From Dipteronia dyeriana (lineage: Eukaryota > Streptophyta > Magnoliopsida > Sapindales > Sapindaceae): a stretch of DNA of 64,000 bases. Where the stretch lies: the NCBI GenBank assembly GCA_032871835.1, contig CM065301.1, positions 34,108,405-34,172,404 of the forward strand. The letters are read 5' to 3'. Made by a program: the position numbers and the translations under genes. Of the stretch, positions 21,771 through 33,564 are shown piece after piece (position 1 is the first letter of the stretch; each line of letters starts with the position of its first letter). The notes under the pieces were generated by a model that was not told the DNA's origin, made no database searches, and was given only the letters and a program-made list of their open reading frames with translations.

Positions 21771-22981
21771 GGCTTTTATATATTAGCCTTGCCGCCCATG
21801 ACAATATATAGGCATATATATTATTTTTCTTAATTTAATAAATCCATTGGACTTTTATAAAAAGTCCACATGTGAACTAGACCCATCCTAACAAAAAGAA
21901 ACAAGTCCATATGCCTTAGTACAATTCTAATATCAAGTGATCCATGCAAGTTCGTGTGGATTGGGGATCTTGGCGGGCTATCTAAATTTAAGCTCCAAAA
22001 GACACAACCCAATCACAATCAACAAATGATTTACTTACGTTCAATATATTACTTTTAGTTCATTCCACTAAAAAACTAAAATTGAACTCTTAAATACAGA
22101 TAAAATAAGTTAATATTTCTCATTCATACCCTAAACAACCTTATTGGAGAAAGTGTATTTTCGTGAAGATTATCAGTAATCGCCAAGAGTTCAAAGACCG
22201 TCTATAGCTCTACAAGTTACCACATTTACTCATATGACCACATTTTGAACCTGGATATTTTGACTTGACCAGAAGCCATGTTTCAATAGACAATATTGAA
22301 AACTTAACGTTAAGTTTTAATATCTAATACCTCAAAACATCCATATGATGATATTCTACTCTCATTTAATAAATGGAGCCACGATGTCCATATCGATAAA
22401 TGAAGTCCTCTATCGATTAACAAATAAATGCCACCAAACTATCGAGGATAGACTATGCTATATAATCGTACTTATTGATAGCTCAATTCATAACACTTGC
22501 AACCATAAGTCCGTCATTTATCTTAGGACTGAGATAGACTCTCCGATTGTCTTCAAATGAAAACTTTTATCCATTGACAGTTCTATATAAAGTATTTTAC
22601 TGTGATCCAATTCAATGCAACAAGTGCACTAGATTCTTTTACCCAAAGACACCACACTTTGATGATTTTAGACTCATCATAACACATTTGATTCCACTCA
22701 CATACTCGCAAAAGAATCTACAACTTTGACAAGATAAAGGCACCCCATTGTGAATATTATTCAAGACTAACTAAAGAATTATGTCTACCTCATACATATC
22801 TAGATGTATGAACAACTTTTCTTTTCTCATAGTGTTTTGACCTTATGATTATTTACTTTTGACAATTATAATAATTAAACTATAAATTCTATAAGATTTG
22901 ATAAACTAGAATTCATTTTATCAATACGAAAAGATTGTCAAATACGTTATTATACTCTTGCTATCGAGCATAATCCCAACA
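20691..22981 (-). repeat. C 3' LTR
   Basis: 2291 bp, TGTAGGG to CCCAACA on the plus strand. It matches 33565-35871 and A's LTRs throughout, with an expanded TA stretch at 21738-21770. Confidence 0.93.
22345..22560 (+). other. Conserved antisense ORF in LTR (71 aa)
   Basis: Full-length version (MMIFYSHLINGATMSIS... to IVFK). Same frame as at 2646 and 35222. Confidence 0.3.
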
Positions 22982-22993
22982 ATCTCCCACTTG
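22982..22993 (-). other. C polypurine tract
   Basis: Minus strand CAAGTGGGAGAT before TGTTGGG. Confidence 0.85.
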
Positions 22994-23600
22994 CTCTATT
23001 GCAAATGTATCATATCTCTCATCCCCATGTTCTCTAGATGCTTATCAAAACCCTTTTGTGTAAGTGCCTTTGTAAAGGGATCTGCTAGATTATCTAGTGA
23101 CGCGATCTTGGTAATCATCACGTCACCCTTACGCATAATTTTCTTTCAGACGGTGATACTTTCTTTCAATGCATTTTCCTCTCCTATGACTTCTTAGATC
23201 TCTCGAATTTGCCACTGCTCTACTATTGTCACATTAGATAGTGATCTACTTATTCGCATCAGGAACCACTTTCAAGTCAATCAAGAATCGGTGGAGCCAG
23301 ACAACCTTTTCAGCAGCCTTGCATGTGTCAACATACTCGACTTCCATGGTGGAATCAATAATACAAGTTTGATTGATACTCCTCTATATGACTGCCCCTC
23401 CTTCAATAGTAAACGTAGATCCTGATGTTGATCTCTAGAAGTCAGAATCTGATTGAAAATCAAAATCTGTATAACCAATGGGAATTAAATCCCCTCCAGA
23501 GTATACAAGCATATAATCTCTCATTTTCCTAAGATACTTGAAAATATGCTTGACTGCCGTCCAGTGATCAGGACTAGGGCTTCGATTGAAACATGCTAAC
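22994..23600 (-). pseudogene. C pol: RNase H, degenerate
   Basis: Family RNase H coding is clear at base level (complements of the STMEAEY, CDN and ERKYHL segments lie at 23330-23350, 23220-23245 and 23150-23165), but frameshifts and stops break it. The only long open piece (23281-23478) is in a shifted frame. Confidence 0.75.
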
Positions 23601-24420
23601 TATACCCATAGCAAAACAAATATCTGGTCTAGTACAGAGCATTGCATACATGAGACTTCCAACTGCCGATGCATATGGAACCCTACTCATGAATTGCTCT
23701 TCATGCTCATTCTAATTAACTTGTTCCTTAGAAAGTTTGATTCCATGTCTGAAAATTAACATACCTTTATTGGAATCTTGCATGGAAAACCTTGACAAGA
23801 TTTTATCTATGTATGAAGCTTGGGATAATGCAATCGTTCTATTCTTTCTATCCCTTATGACTTGGATACCAAGAATATAACTTGCTTCTCCTAAGTCCTT
23901 TATATCAAATTGTTTTGCTAACCATTCTTTTACTGATGTCAATATACCTACATCATTTCCGATGAGTAGTATATCATCAACGTAAAGAACTAGGAAAACC
24001 AACTTGTCACATTTAATCCTTTTGTATACATATGGTTTAGCAATGTTTTGAATAAATCCAAAACTTTTCACGGCTTGATCGAACCTTATGTTCCAGGAAC
24101 TGGAAGCTTGCTTCCGTCCACATATGGATCTTTACAACATGCATACCTTTTCCTCTTGACCTTTTTCAGTGAATCCTTCTGGTTGCATCATATAGATGCT
24201 TTCGTCAAGGCTTCCAAAAAGGAAAGTTGTCGCAATGTATAAGAGTATACAAATGGATTTAAGCATGGCCACATGAGAGAAGGTTTCTTCATAATCGATA
24301 CCTTCCTTCTGTGTATAACCTTTAGCTACCATTCTAGCTTTAAAGGTTTCTACCTTTCATCCATTCCTCTTTTCCTCTAGCATACCCACTTGCACTCGAT
24401 GGGTTTTATCCCTTTAGGCA
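23601..24420 (-). pseudogene. C pol: reverse transcriptase, degenerate
   Basis: The open piece 23712-24071 (119 aa) holds the RT palm: VYKRIKCDKLVFLVLYVDDILLIG with the catalytic YVDD, then DLGEASYILGIQVIRDRKNR and SQASYIDKILSRFSMQD. The upstream piece 24132-24332 has VAKGYTQKEGIDYEETF but has lost the LEIWQMDVKTAFLN segment (a deletion leaves FLFGS). The piece of this family's RT that contacts the primer is otherwise recognisable. Confidence 0.87.
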
Positions 24421-24924
24421 AGTCTACAAGAGACCAGACTTTGTTTTTGAACGTAGATTCAATTTCAGATTGCATTGCCTTTTGCCAATGGCGACAATCA
24501 ACATTTTCCATTGATTCCTTATACGTATAGGGAACATCGTCGTCCGGGAGATTCTCTATAGATTCTCCCAGATCAATGTATCTCTCAAGTTGTCTACTAA
24601 CCCTCCCACTACGACGAGGTATGGTAGATTGTTGATCTTGTGTTGGTACGGAACTTACAATTGGGCTTGGTTGTGAAACTCTTATGGAATTGTATCTCCT
24701 GTAAGCTCATTCAGAACAATTATAATTTTAGGCACAAAATTATTCATATAGTCATCTTCTTGAAGTTTAGCATTTTTCAAAAAAATACTTTACGATCTGA
24801 AGGACTATAGAAATAATATCATTTTGTTCCTTTTGGATACCCTACAAATATGCATGTTTTTGAACTGGACTCCATCTTTTCTGGTTACCTTTTAACATGT
24901 GCATAGGACATCCAAATATCCTTA
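24421..24924 (-). pseudogene. C pol: integrase C-terminal part and hinge, cut off
   Basis: Matches the F hinge (47640-48110) at base level, including the region coding the FVGYPKGTKG-type segment. It stops at ...CATCCAAATATCCTTA, where D LTR sequence begins. No long open frame remains. Confidence 0.8.
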
Positions 24925-25230
24925 TACCGTGATTAGGTAGTGGTGGTGTATTTAAACCGGGATTAGGTTGTAATTCCTTTGCCATTAGTGGATTCGAGGT
25001 TCTAGTATGGCGCACTCATCAGCCCATGGTTTTTCCTATTTGGAGGGTTTCCATGTATATCTCATGTGTCTTTAATATTTCCGCAATCTTTACACTTGTT
25101 ATTTTGTTGTAACTAGCTAGGGTCATTTTTGTCAACTTGACCTTTAACAAAAATTGGGTAAATTTGTTTAAAATCTATTCACCCCCCCCCCCTCTCGATT
25201 AATATTATACACACCATAATATTTGTTTCA
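24922..25230 (+). repeat. D 5' LTR, truncated to its last ~309 bp
   Basis: Aligns with 32929-33235 of the 3' LTR (ATTAGGTAGTGGTG, TTAAACCG, GATTCGAGGTTCTA, CATCAGCCC). About 1260 bp of the 5' side are missing. It includes a run of 11 C at 25182-25192 that is shorter in the 3' copy. Confidence 0.9.
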
Positions 25231-25244
25231 ATTGGTATCTGAGC
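25231..25244 (+). other. D primer binding site
   Basis: ATTGGTATCTGAGC directly after the LTR; the usual initiator tRNA-Met site with one change (CTGAGC for CAGAGC), as in E. Confidence 0.88.
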
Positions 25245-25371
25245 AGGTTCCTAGACATACATAGGTGATCCTTGCTTATTTTGGTGTGTATTTCATTTTG
25301 TGTGTATTGCATTTTGTGTGTGTATTGATCATTCATACATTTGCATTCATATCATTCATTCATTAAACACA

Positions 25372-26285
25372 ATGAGTGGAAACTGTGGCAACGAGGGAGC
25401 TTCTAGCACTAGACCTCCACTTCTCATCGAATTGAATTATGCCTCTTGGAAAGGCAAGATGGAGTTGTATATTTTCCAAATTCATGATGGGGCATGGATG
25501 GCGGTTGAAGATGGCTACACTCCACCCATGATGACTCATACAGATGGAGGAGAAGATGTACTCAAGCCAAAGACGCAGTGGAACGCACAAGAGTTTGAGG
25601 CATCATAGTGGAATAGGAAGGCAATGCATGCCATCCTATGTGCAATGGATAAGAACCAGTACAAGTTGGTTCAAAATACAAGGATAGCTAAGGAGACATG
25701 GGATATCCTAGAAGTTGTACATGAGGGAACTGATGTGGTTAAGGAGTCGAAGCTTCAAGTTCTCCAAACAAAATTTGAATTGCTCAAGATGGATGAGAAC
25801 GAGTGCTTCAACGACTTTGAAGTGAGGTTGATGGACATTGTGAACCAAAGTCATCAACTTGGTGATCCTTATTCAGATAGGAAGATCAAGCAGAAGAATA
25901 TGAGATCTCTACCCGATAGATTTGAGTCTAAGGTGACGGCTTTAGAAGAGAATAGTGATTATAAGGATATGAAGCCAAGTGAAGTGATTGGGAGGCTTCT
26001 AGCTTATGAATCTAGGAAATGTCCTAACCCCATACCATCGAAAAAGCAAAAGGATATTGCTTTGAAAGCCTCCAAAGTTGAGAAGGATGAAGAAATGGCC
26101 TTGCTAATGAAGAAGTTCAAGAAACTCTACAAATCCGAGAGGAAAGGTTTCGGATCCAAGGGTCAAGACTTCAAGAAAAAGGCTCATTTCAAAACTATTG
26201 AGCCTAGGCAAGAAAATACCGAGAAGAAAGGAGTCTAATGCTATGAATGTGGTGGGATAGGTCATTTGCCCCGGAATGTACAAAT
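25372..26285 (+). pseudogene. D gag, first part with decayed zinc knuckle
   Basis: ATG at 25372 (MSGNCGNEG) chosen because it follows the leader and starts the conserved gag; the open frame reaches further upstream. One TAG at 25606 interrupts an otherwise open frame (before WNRKAMHAIL), which continues to 26235. It includes NYASWKGKMELYI, KETWDILEVVHEGT and VGRLLAYE-type gag helices. A TAA at 26236 comes directly before a CCHC knuckle (C-Y-E-C-G-G-I-G-H-L-P-R-N-V), whose last Cys is Val. Confidence 0.88.
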
Positions 26286-27139
26286 CACAAGGTCAAGAGA
26301 AGGGGAAAAGTGATGGCTACCACATGGAGTGAAAGTGATAACTCCAATGAATGAGATGAGCCTTCGGATGATGAAGAACTCATGGCTAACTTCATAGCCT
26401 TTACGTCCTCTCTTAGGAGCAAAGATGCTAGTGCAGAAGAAAATGAGAGTCAAGAGGAAAACTACTCAAGTGATGATGGATCTTCATCACAATCCACAAA
26501 TGGAAGTGTGGATAGGATGGATCTCAAGGATTATATGACTAAGTTTGAGAGTTCAAGGTTAAAAAACAAGAATGAGATTAAGAGATTGAAAGAAGAAAAC
26601 CTAGATCTCTCAACTCAAGTTGACCAACTAAATGAATGTTGGTGAGATCTAAGAGGAGTGAGGAAGGGTTGAAGAAAGAGCTTGAAGATGCTAGAGAGTT
26701 ATTGGCCAAGATGAACTTTGGCACCAAAAAACTTGACAACATGCTAAATGTTGGAAAGAGGCCAAGTGACAAGAAGGGGCTTGGGTTTGAAGATGACAAG
26801 ATGTCCTCTACTCCAAGCAAGACCATTTTTGTAAGAAGCATGAACTTCAATGGGTCATCTTCTCATCAATCACCTAGGAAGAAACTTGACCAAGGAGAGT
26901 GTTCAAGTAGTGCTCAAGTGAAGGTGGCACCAAGAAGCCTACTTCAAGTTCATCCTACAAGGGCTCCTCAAGTTAACTTCCCTCAACCGAATGCTCATAA
27001 AGGGAAGATACCTATCATGCAAGCTCAACTAAGGAAGCAATCAAGTCTTACTTAACAACAAAGAAAGAAAGCTTCTCAACAACAATCAAGACAACCACAA
27101 AAACATGGGAAGGCTCCAATGCATCCTTAAGGTTATGTT
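26286..27139 (+). pseudogene. D gag, coiled-coil part, degenerate
   Basis: Two open pieces overlap in different frames: 26382-26645, an acidic Ser-rich stretch (EENESQEENYSSDDGSSS) followed by a coiled coil (NEIKRLKEENLDLSTQVDQL), and 26636-27055, which continues the coil (EEGLKKELEDARELLAKM) into a basic Pro/Gln-rich linker. A coiled coil after the knuckle is typical of SIRE-type gag. The frameshift at about 26640 breaks it. Confidence 0.82.
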
Positions 27140-27616
27140 ATGATTCCTAACTTCATTCCTACATGTCATTTTTGTGGTATTGATGGTCACATTAAACCAA
27201 ATTGCTTTAGATATATTAAATTGTGTAGAATTGAAAGCATGATAGGGAAGAAAAAGACTAAAGCCATGATGCATGTCACTAGGAAAAATGGAACACATTT
27301 GCATGATCCTTGGACACTTAGAGCCCATGTAGCATTGACCACTAGGAAGAAAAATATTGCACCTAGGTGGATTAGAAAGGATGAACACTTTTTCCATGTT
27401 GTACAAATTGCCTTGAAAGCTCATTCTTGTGATTTTTGGTATTTGGATAGTGGGTGCTCTAGGCACATGACTAGAAATAAGAGTTTCTTTGATACTCTTA
27501 TGATGGAGGAAGGAGGAAATGTCACCTTTGGTGATGGATCCAAAAAGAAGGTTAAAGGAAAGGGAACCATTTACATTCCCGGATTACCTTCCTTTGTCCA
27601 ATGCTTTGTATGTTGA
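27140..27616 (+). pseudogene. D second zinc knuckle and protease
   Basis: 158-codon open frame. Residues 9-22 are an intact CX2CX4HX4C knuckle (CHFCGIDGHIKPNC). The aspartic protease site is at residues 100-110 (WYLDSGCSRHM, catalytic D-S-G kept), followed by the GDGSKKKVKGKG strand. The frame shifts near 27590, where the pre-integrase region starts in another frame. Confidence 0.88.
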
Positions 27617-28737
27617 TGGTTTAAAAGATAATTTGATAAGCATTTCACATCTTAGTGATGTAGGACTTTCCGTCTTGTTTAGGAAAGACGATTGTTCTAT
27701 CCTTTTGCCAAATGGACAAAACTTGTTAAAAGGTATGAGATCTAGCGACAATTACTATTGTCTTGAGGCTAAAGGTGTCTCTTGCAATGTGTCCAAGGAT
27801 GAACAAATTGAGTTGTGGCACGAAAGACTTGGTCACATGAACTATAGGGATTTACGAATCATAGATAAGTTCAATGTCGTGCGAGGCCTTCCCAAGCTTG
27901 GGAAAAAGGTAAATGGTGTTTGTGGACCTTGCTAACAAGGAAAGCAAACCAAAAGTATGGGTCCTATGCAAACCGAGAGTTTAGGTGGAAACAGATACAT
28001 TTTTATGTGTGTAGTTGACTTCTCTAAGTACACTTGGATTTATTTTTTTAGAGAAAAATCTGAAACCTTTGACAAGTTTAAAATGCTTTGTTCCAAAATT
28101 CAAAATGAAATGAACTCCAAGATTAAAAACATTAAAAGGATTAGGAGTGACCATGGGAAGAATTTGAGAATGCTCATTTTGAAAACTATTGCAATAGTCT
28201 AGGCATCTCTCTTGAATTTTTGGCTCCTAGGACACCTCAACAAAATGGAGTTGTTGAGAGGAAAAATAGGGTTCTTTAAGAAATGGTCCATGTGATATTA
28301 CTTAGCAACAATGTCCCTAGGAATCTTTGGGCCGAATCCATCAATACGGCATGCTATATAGGAAATAGAGTCTTTCTAAAGCCCCACACTAGGCAAACCT
28401 CCTATGAGTTATGGAAAGGTAGAAAGCCAAATGTTAGCTATTTCCACACCTTTGGAAGCAAATGCTACATTTTGAATGACAGTGATCAACTTGGAAAATG
28501 TGATGCTAAGAGTGATGAGGGTATCTTCATTTGTTATGCCTTAAATAGTAGAGCCTATAGAGTTTTCAATCTAAAAACTAGGACCGTAATGGAAACATCT
28601 AATGTTGTCATTGATGATACTAGGCTCAAGTCTAATGACCATGAGGAAGAGGTAGATCTAGTTGATGACTCCCCTTTGGAGAAGGTAGTTGATGTTTCTA
28701 ATGTTGAAAAGACTAAATTTGATGATGACATAACATA
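27519..28737 (+). pseudogene. D pol: pre-integrase and integrase, degenerate
   Basis: 27519-27935 carries ELWHERLGHMNYRDL and ends CGPC at a stop. 27957-28202 has the core YIFMCVVDFSKYTWIYFF and IRSDHG (catalytic Asp), with the segment before MGPMQ shortened, so the first catalytic Asp region is incomplete. 28283-28738, in a third frame, covers the part after the catalytic Glu (NLWAESINTACYIGNR, TSYELWKGRKPN) and the hinge. Inactive because of two frameshifts and stops. Confidence 0.88.
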
Positions 28738-28739
28738 AC

Positions 28740-29440
28740 TTATTGATAGGATTTCTCTCTTGAACTCAAAAGAACCTGCTCCATGGGTTAGTAAACTACA
28801 TGATAAAGTTGACATCATTGAAGAGGTTAGTGAGGGTGTTAGGACTAGGCATCAAATGGCTAATCTAATTACCTACACTTGCTACATCTCTCAAATAGAA
28901 CCAAAGAAGGTTGATGAAGCCTTAAAGGATAAATTGGGTTCTTGCCATGCAAGAAGAGCTTAATCAATTTGAGAGGAATGAGGTTTGGACTCTAGTTTCT
29001 AGGCCCAAGAACACATATGTTATTGGCACCAAATTGGTATATAGGAAAAAATCCGATGAGGATGGCAACATTGTGCGAAACAAGGCTAGGCTTGTATCAC
29101 AAGGGTACTCTTAAATTGAGGGTACTCTAAAATTGAGGGTATTGACTTTGAGGAGACATTTACTCTTGTTTCTAGGATTGAGTCCATTAGGCTTATTTTA
29201 TCCATTTCTTGTTTGCACAAGTTCAAATTATATCAAATGGATGTTAAGAGTGCCTTCCTCAATGGTTTCTTGCAAGAGGAAGTGTTTGTTGGGCAACCCA
29301 AAAGGTTTGTGGATCCTCACCACCCTAATCATGTCTATCACCTCAACAAAGCTTTATATGGGTTAAAACAAGCACCAAAGGGCTTGGTATGGGCGTCTCA
29401 CCCAATTTCTTATAGACAATGGCTACATTATGGGTAGTGT
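28740..29440 (+). pseudogene. D pol: reverse transcriptase, first half
   Basis: 28760-28963 is the hinge into RT (WVSKLHDKVDIIEEVSEGVRTRHQ). Then frames change repeatedly; a short duplication (AAATTGAGGGTA at 29114 and 29132) adds a break. 29213-29437 is open with QMDVKSAFLNGFLQEEVFVGQP and LNKALYGLKQAPK, standard Copia RT fingers and palm. Confidence 0.87.
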
Positions 29441-30440
29441 TGACAAGACTTTATTCATCAAGAAAGACAAAGATGAGCTTTTCATTGCTCAAATCTATGT
29501 TGATGATATAGTTTTTGGCTCTACTAATAACACCAAAGTTCAACAATTTATTGATGTCATGTGTCATGAGTTTGAGATGAGTCTTGTTTGTGAGCTAAGT
29601 TACTTTCTAGGTTTACAAATTAAGCAAATGGATGATGAGATTTTCATATCTCAAGCTAAGTATGCCAAAAACCTAGTGAAGAAATTTTGCCTTAAAAGTC
29701 CCAAACATTGTGATACACCCATGAGTACCACTTTGAAGCTAAGCAAGGACGCTAGTGGTAAAAGTGTGGACAATACTTTAAATCGTGGCATGATTGGTAG
29801 CTTGCTCTATTTGACCGCAAGTAGGCCCGATATCTCTTTTAGTGTCGGTGTGTGTGCTAGGTACCAATCAGATCCTAAGGAGTCCCATCTCTCTTCCGTT
29901 AAGAGAATCATTCGTTATGTGAATGGAACATCTAACTATGGAATTTGGTACTCTTTTGACACTAATGATAGTCTTGTAGGCTTTAGTGATGCGGATTGGG
30001 CAGAAAATTGTGATGATAGGAAAAGTAGATCGGGCGGTTGCTTTTTCCTTGGGAACAAGCTTGTCTCTTGGTTATGTAAGAAGCGAAATTTGATTTCTTT
30101 GTCCACGGCTAAGGCCAAATACATAGCTGCTGGGAGTGGATGCATATAACTCCTTTTGATGAAGCAAATGCTAGTCGACTATGGATTCAGTCAAGGTACT
30201 CTTACTCTCTTTTGTGATAACATGAGTGCAATTAATATTTACAAGAATCCGGTTCAATATTCTAGAACTAAGCATATTGACATCCGTCATCGTTTCATTA
30301 GAGAACTAGTTGAGAACAAATGCATAGTACTTGAGCATGTAGGTACTAATGATCAACTAGCAGATCTATTTACTAAACCCTTAGATGCTACTCGATTCAA
30401 AACTCTTAGTAGATCTATTGGGATTTGTTTAATGGAGTGA
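29430..30440 (+). pseudogene. D pol: RT palm and RNase H, almost intact
   Basis: Two open pieces in the same frame (29430-30149, 30156-30440) parted by one TAA. The first has the catalytic IYVDDIVFGST, SYFLGLQIKQ, GSLLYLTASRPDISFSVG and the RNase H start GFSDADWAENCDDRKS. The second has TLFCDNMSAI with the catalytic Asp, TKHIDIRHRFIREL and DLFTKPLD. SLSTAKAKYIAA replaces the usual acidic STAEAEY, so the RNase H Glu is lost (Lys). Otherwise the longest D segment kept. Confidence 0.9.
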
Positions 30441-31657
30441 TGAGTTGTGATTTTTGACCCCATAAGGGGAACTCAAGCAAAGAGAGCTATTGTATACTTG
30501 TTGCATGCAATTTTTCTTTGAAAATATTTATGCTTCTTTATTGATTGCTTGAGTAGCTTGGTTGCACTTATACTATAGTATATTGTATTTTCATCAATAA
30601 GTGTGAACTTTGCTTTAATTACAATCCATGTCATATTTATGTCCAAACATGCATTTTTGGACTAGAAGATCTTCATAGGAAGTACATATTGAATGACCTA
30701 TAATTATCTCCATGACATGATGATTCTTTAATGACATGCTAATGAAAAATGATAAAGCATGAATTGATGATTGCAATTGTTGAATGCAAAATATTGTGTG
30801 AAAAAGCTAGTGAGACTAAAATGTTTCATCAATGTCTTTCTTTCTTTATTAGTTGAACATTGCTACTATCATACGGGTATCCTACCAAAAAAATGAAATA
30901 GGGTGCAAAGTTGCTCATGCCATGTTTAGCTTATAAAGTTGGATATAGTGCCATTAAAATTTGATATCTATAAAAACTCTATATCATTGTTCTCTCATGA
31001 CAAATGGTGAAATTGGTTTGAATTATATTGGAAACCTTTGTCATTTGCTTTGCCAAATACCATTTTTTTTTGGACTTGAATGCAACATGTCTTGTATGCA
31101 AAGCATTTTTGATTCACACATTTTCTTCAAATAAATCTCCTTGTTTCTCTCCTATTAATTGAGTTGCATAAATGTGGCTTTTATAATTACGCAACAATCT
31201 TATATGCTCCTTTCTTTCTTTGCCTTGAGTGACCCAGTTGGGGACTTCTCCTTGCCTATATCATGACAAAAAGGGGGAGTAGCATTGACCTAGATTGTGA
31301 TGTTAGGGGAGTAGCATGTGGTAGCATGTGTTGGCTTTAGGAGGAGTAGTACTTGTTTTGGGGAGATTACATTTAGGGGGAGTAACCCTTTGAGGGGGTG
31401 CATTGCATGATATGGTTCATTACTCATATTCTTATGTGGAAATGCTTTTGTTTTCTATCCACTTGATCATCTCACATGCACTTGGTTTGGAAAGTGTACT
31501 TGTTGTTTGCTTTGTGTGTACGGTTGATGGTTCTACAAGAGATCGAACATTTGAAGTTTTTTTTATGTATATATCTTTGTAATGTAGAATATCTTCCTGG
31601 TGTTTTATTTTGTTTTGTGTGGATCAATGTGAGTAGTGGTTTTGTCACGACATAGCC
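30441..31657 (+). other. D tail between RNase H and 3' LTR, no ORF
   Basis: 1.2 kb without a long open frame. Some SIRE-type elements carry an envelope-like ORF here; this one does not. From 31260 there are repeated purine-rich words (AAAAAGGGGGAGTAG, TTAGGGGGAGTAACC, GAGGGGGTG) resembling the polypurine tract. Confidence 0.75.
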
Positions 31658-31669
31658 AAAGGGGGAGAT
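31658..31669 (+). other. D polypurine tract
   Basis: AAAGGGGGAGAT directly before the LTR start TGAAAAGTCC. Confidence 0.88.
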
Positions 31670-33235
31670 TGAAAAGTCCTCATTTATTGATTAGCTTGTT
31701 TCGTGAACAAATCACATTTTTGGGGTATTATGTAAGGGTAGCTTAGACTCTCAAGACCTCAAGAGGAGAATCACGGAAGGTAAAATTCTTGTGCTTACTT
31801 TCTTTGAAGAGATAGTTGCACACACTCACAAATTCATGCATAATTCTTATTCATATATGGTGAGTGTTTATACTTGTGTGCATTTTGGTTTAAATGACTC
31901 TTGATTGATTTATTTGCATCTTGTAGTTAAAGTTTCATGTCATGTTAGGCATTAGTATAAGATGCATCTTCATCACTCTTGGACTTATTGAAAATGTGTG
32001 TTTGAGTGTTGAAAAATTAGGCTGTGCACTGGTGGTGCGCTACTCTACCAGCGCACCTTACTAGCGCAACATTCAAGTGGAACGCTACTTGTCATGCGCC
32101 ACTATGCTGCGCAATTGCACTAGCGTATAGTTAAAAAAATGGCCAGTGTGCTACTAGACTAGCGCAACCTCACCAGCGCAACATTCCAGTGGATTGTTGC
32201 ATGTGTTGCGCCACTCGTCCAGCACCTACTGAAAAATTAGGTTGTGCACTACTCAACCAGCGCACGTCACCAGCGTACATAGAGAAAGCTGGAACATTTT
32301 TTCCAAAACCACCTCACTTTGTTTGGATCTCATATATATATAACTCTTTGCTTTAAGGTCGTGCAAGAGTTCAGAACATCATCTCTTTTCCTTATAACCC
32401 ATTTCAAAGGAAAAACTCTTCCAAGAACTCATCTTTAAACACTCAAAGCATTCCCATGTGCTTAAAAACTTCATTTTGCATCATCTAAAGTCATTTAGAG
32501 TGCATCTATGGATAGGTTTGCTTCATCATATCCTGTTTGGTAAGTTCTTCACTATCTTCGTACAAGTTAAGTGTTTTGCTTGCTACGCCATCTCTTTAGT
32601 TATTTGCATACTCTTAGAACATATTCTAGATACAAATTAGAGATTGTTGTGATGAAATGATTGAGTGTTGTATTATGATAGCTTCATAGGATTGTTTGAT
32701 CTATGTTTAGCTAAGCTTTTTGAGCATGTCATTTAGCTCATGATATCTAGGATTGCATTAATTGTCATCTCATTATCCTAGATAAGCATATAGGGTTTCC
32801 TAGCCTTGTTTGTTCTTTGAATATCATCATATATTCACATAGGACATTTTGTCTCTTAATTGAGAAGTAAGACTTGTGTTGCTTCCGAGAGTAGGTAGCT
32901 TAAATCGCAAGCAAGATGGACTAGGTTCACTTATACTGGGATTAGGTAGTGGTGAAGGATTTAAACCGAGTTTAGGTTGTAATTCCTTTTCCATTAGTGG
33001 ATTCGAGGTTCTAATGTGGCGCACTCATCAGCCCGTGGTTTTTTCCATTTGGAGGGCTTCCACGTATATCTCAAGTGTCTTTAATATTTTTGCAATCTTT
33101 ACACTTGTGATTTTGTTGTAAATAGCTAGGGGCATTTTTGTCAACTTGAACTTTAACGAAAATTGGGTAAATTTGTTTAAAATCTATTCACCTCCCCTCT
33201 AGATTAATATTATACACAACATAATATTTGTTTCA
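31670..33235 (+). repeat. D 3' LTR
   Basis: 1566 bp from TGAAAAGTCC to TTTGTTTCA. The last 305 bp match the truncated 5' LTR. A GC-rich repeat block lies at 32030-32285 and a TATATATAT box at 32331. The 60-codon ORF at 32458 is not convincing. Confidence 0.9.
32030..32285. repeat. GC-rich degenerate repeats (AGCGCA words) in D LTR
   Basis: Repeated ACCAGCGCA / CTAGCGCAAC / TGCGCCACT words, with GAAAAATTAGGYTGTGCACT occurring twice (32013, 32231) and GCGCAACATTC twice. Stands out from the AT-rich surroundings. Confidence 0.7.
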
Positions 33236-33550
33236 CTGTATTTTTATTACAATGGCGAAATAAATAAAAATTTAGCAACTATCAATAAGGAAATTAATGT
33301 GATGATAGGCCACCCTTCTTGTTACAATCCCAAAACAAAAATACATTAAAATACTAGGACCAAAGTTGAGCAATAACAAACCACATATACAACATATATA
33401 TATATATATATATATATTTATATCCATGCATTCCAATGCAAATATAAATGCGAATACCTAGAGTATCATCTCTTTCTAAAACTTGCATATATATAATAAA
33501 ATGAAAAATATTCACGTGCAAATACATCAATTAATCAAGGGTACAACCTT
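33236..33550 (-). other. C leader, remaining part
   Basis: Matches A's leader at 7570-7886 (TTTTTATTACAATGGCG, CACCCTTCTTGTTACAATCC). The rest of the leader and gag are gone. A TA run lies at 33394-33417. Confidence 0.85.
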
Positions 33551-33564
33551 GCTCTGATGCCAAT
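33551..33564 (-). other. C primer binding site
   Basis: Minus strand ATTGGCATCAGAGC, one change from the A site. Confidence 0.87.

Larger units (their letters stand above)
24922..33235 (+). mobile_element. Copia element D (SIRE-like), plus strand, nested in C
   Basis: From a truncated 5' LTR (24922-25230) and PBS (25231) through gag with coiled coil and two zinc knuckles, protease, integrase, RT, RNase H, a 1.2-kb non-coding tail, polypurine tract (31658) and full 3' LTR (31670-33235). Large gag with coiled coil, long tail and PBS type fit the SIRE/Maximus group of Copia. D lies in C's leader; its left part and the adjoining C sequence were deleted, so no target duplication can be seen. Confidence 0.9.

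Noticed and set aside
30441..31657. Envelope-like ORF in D
   Set aside because: Looked for because SIRE-type elements can carry one; no open frame of meaningful length or membrane pattern is present.
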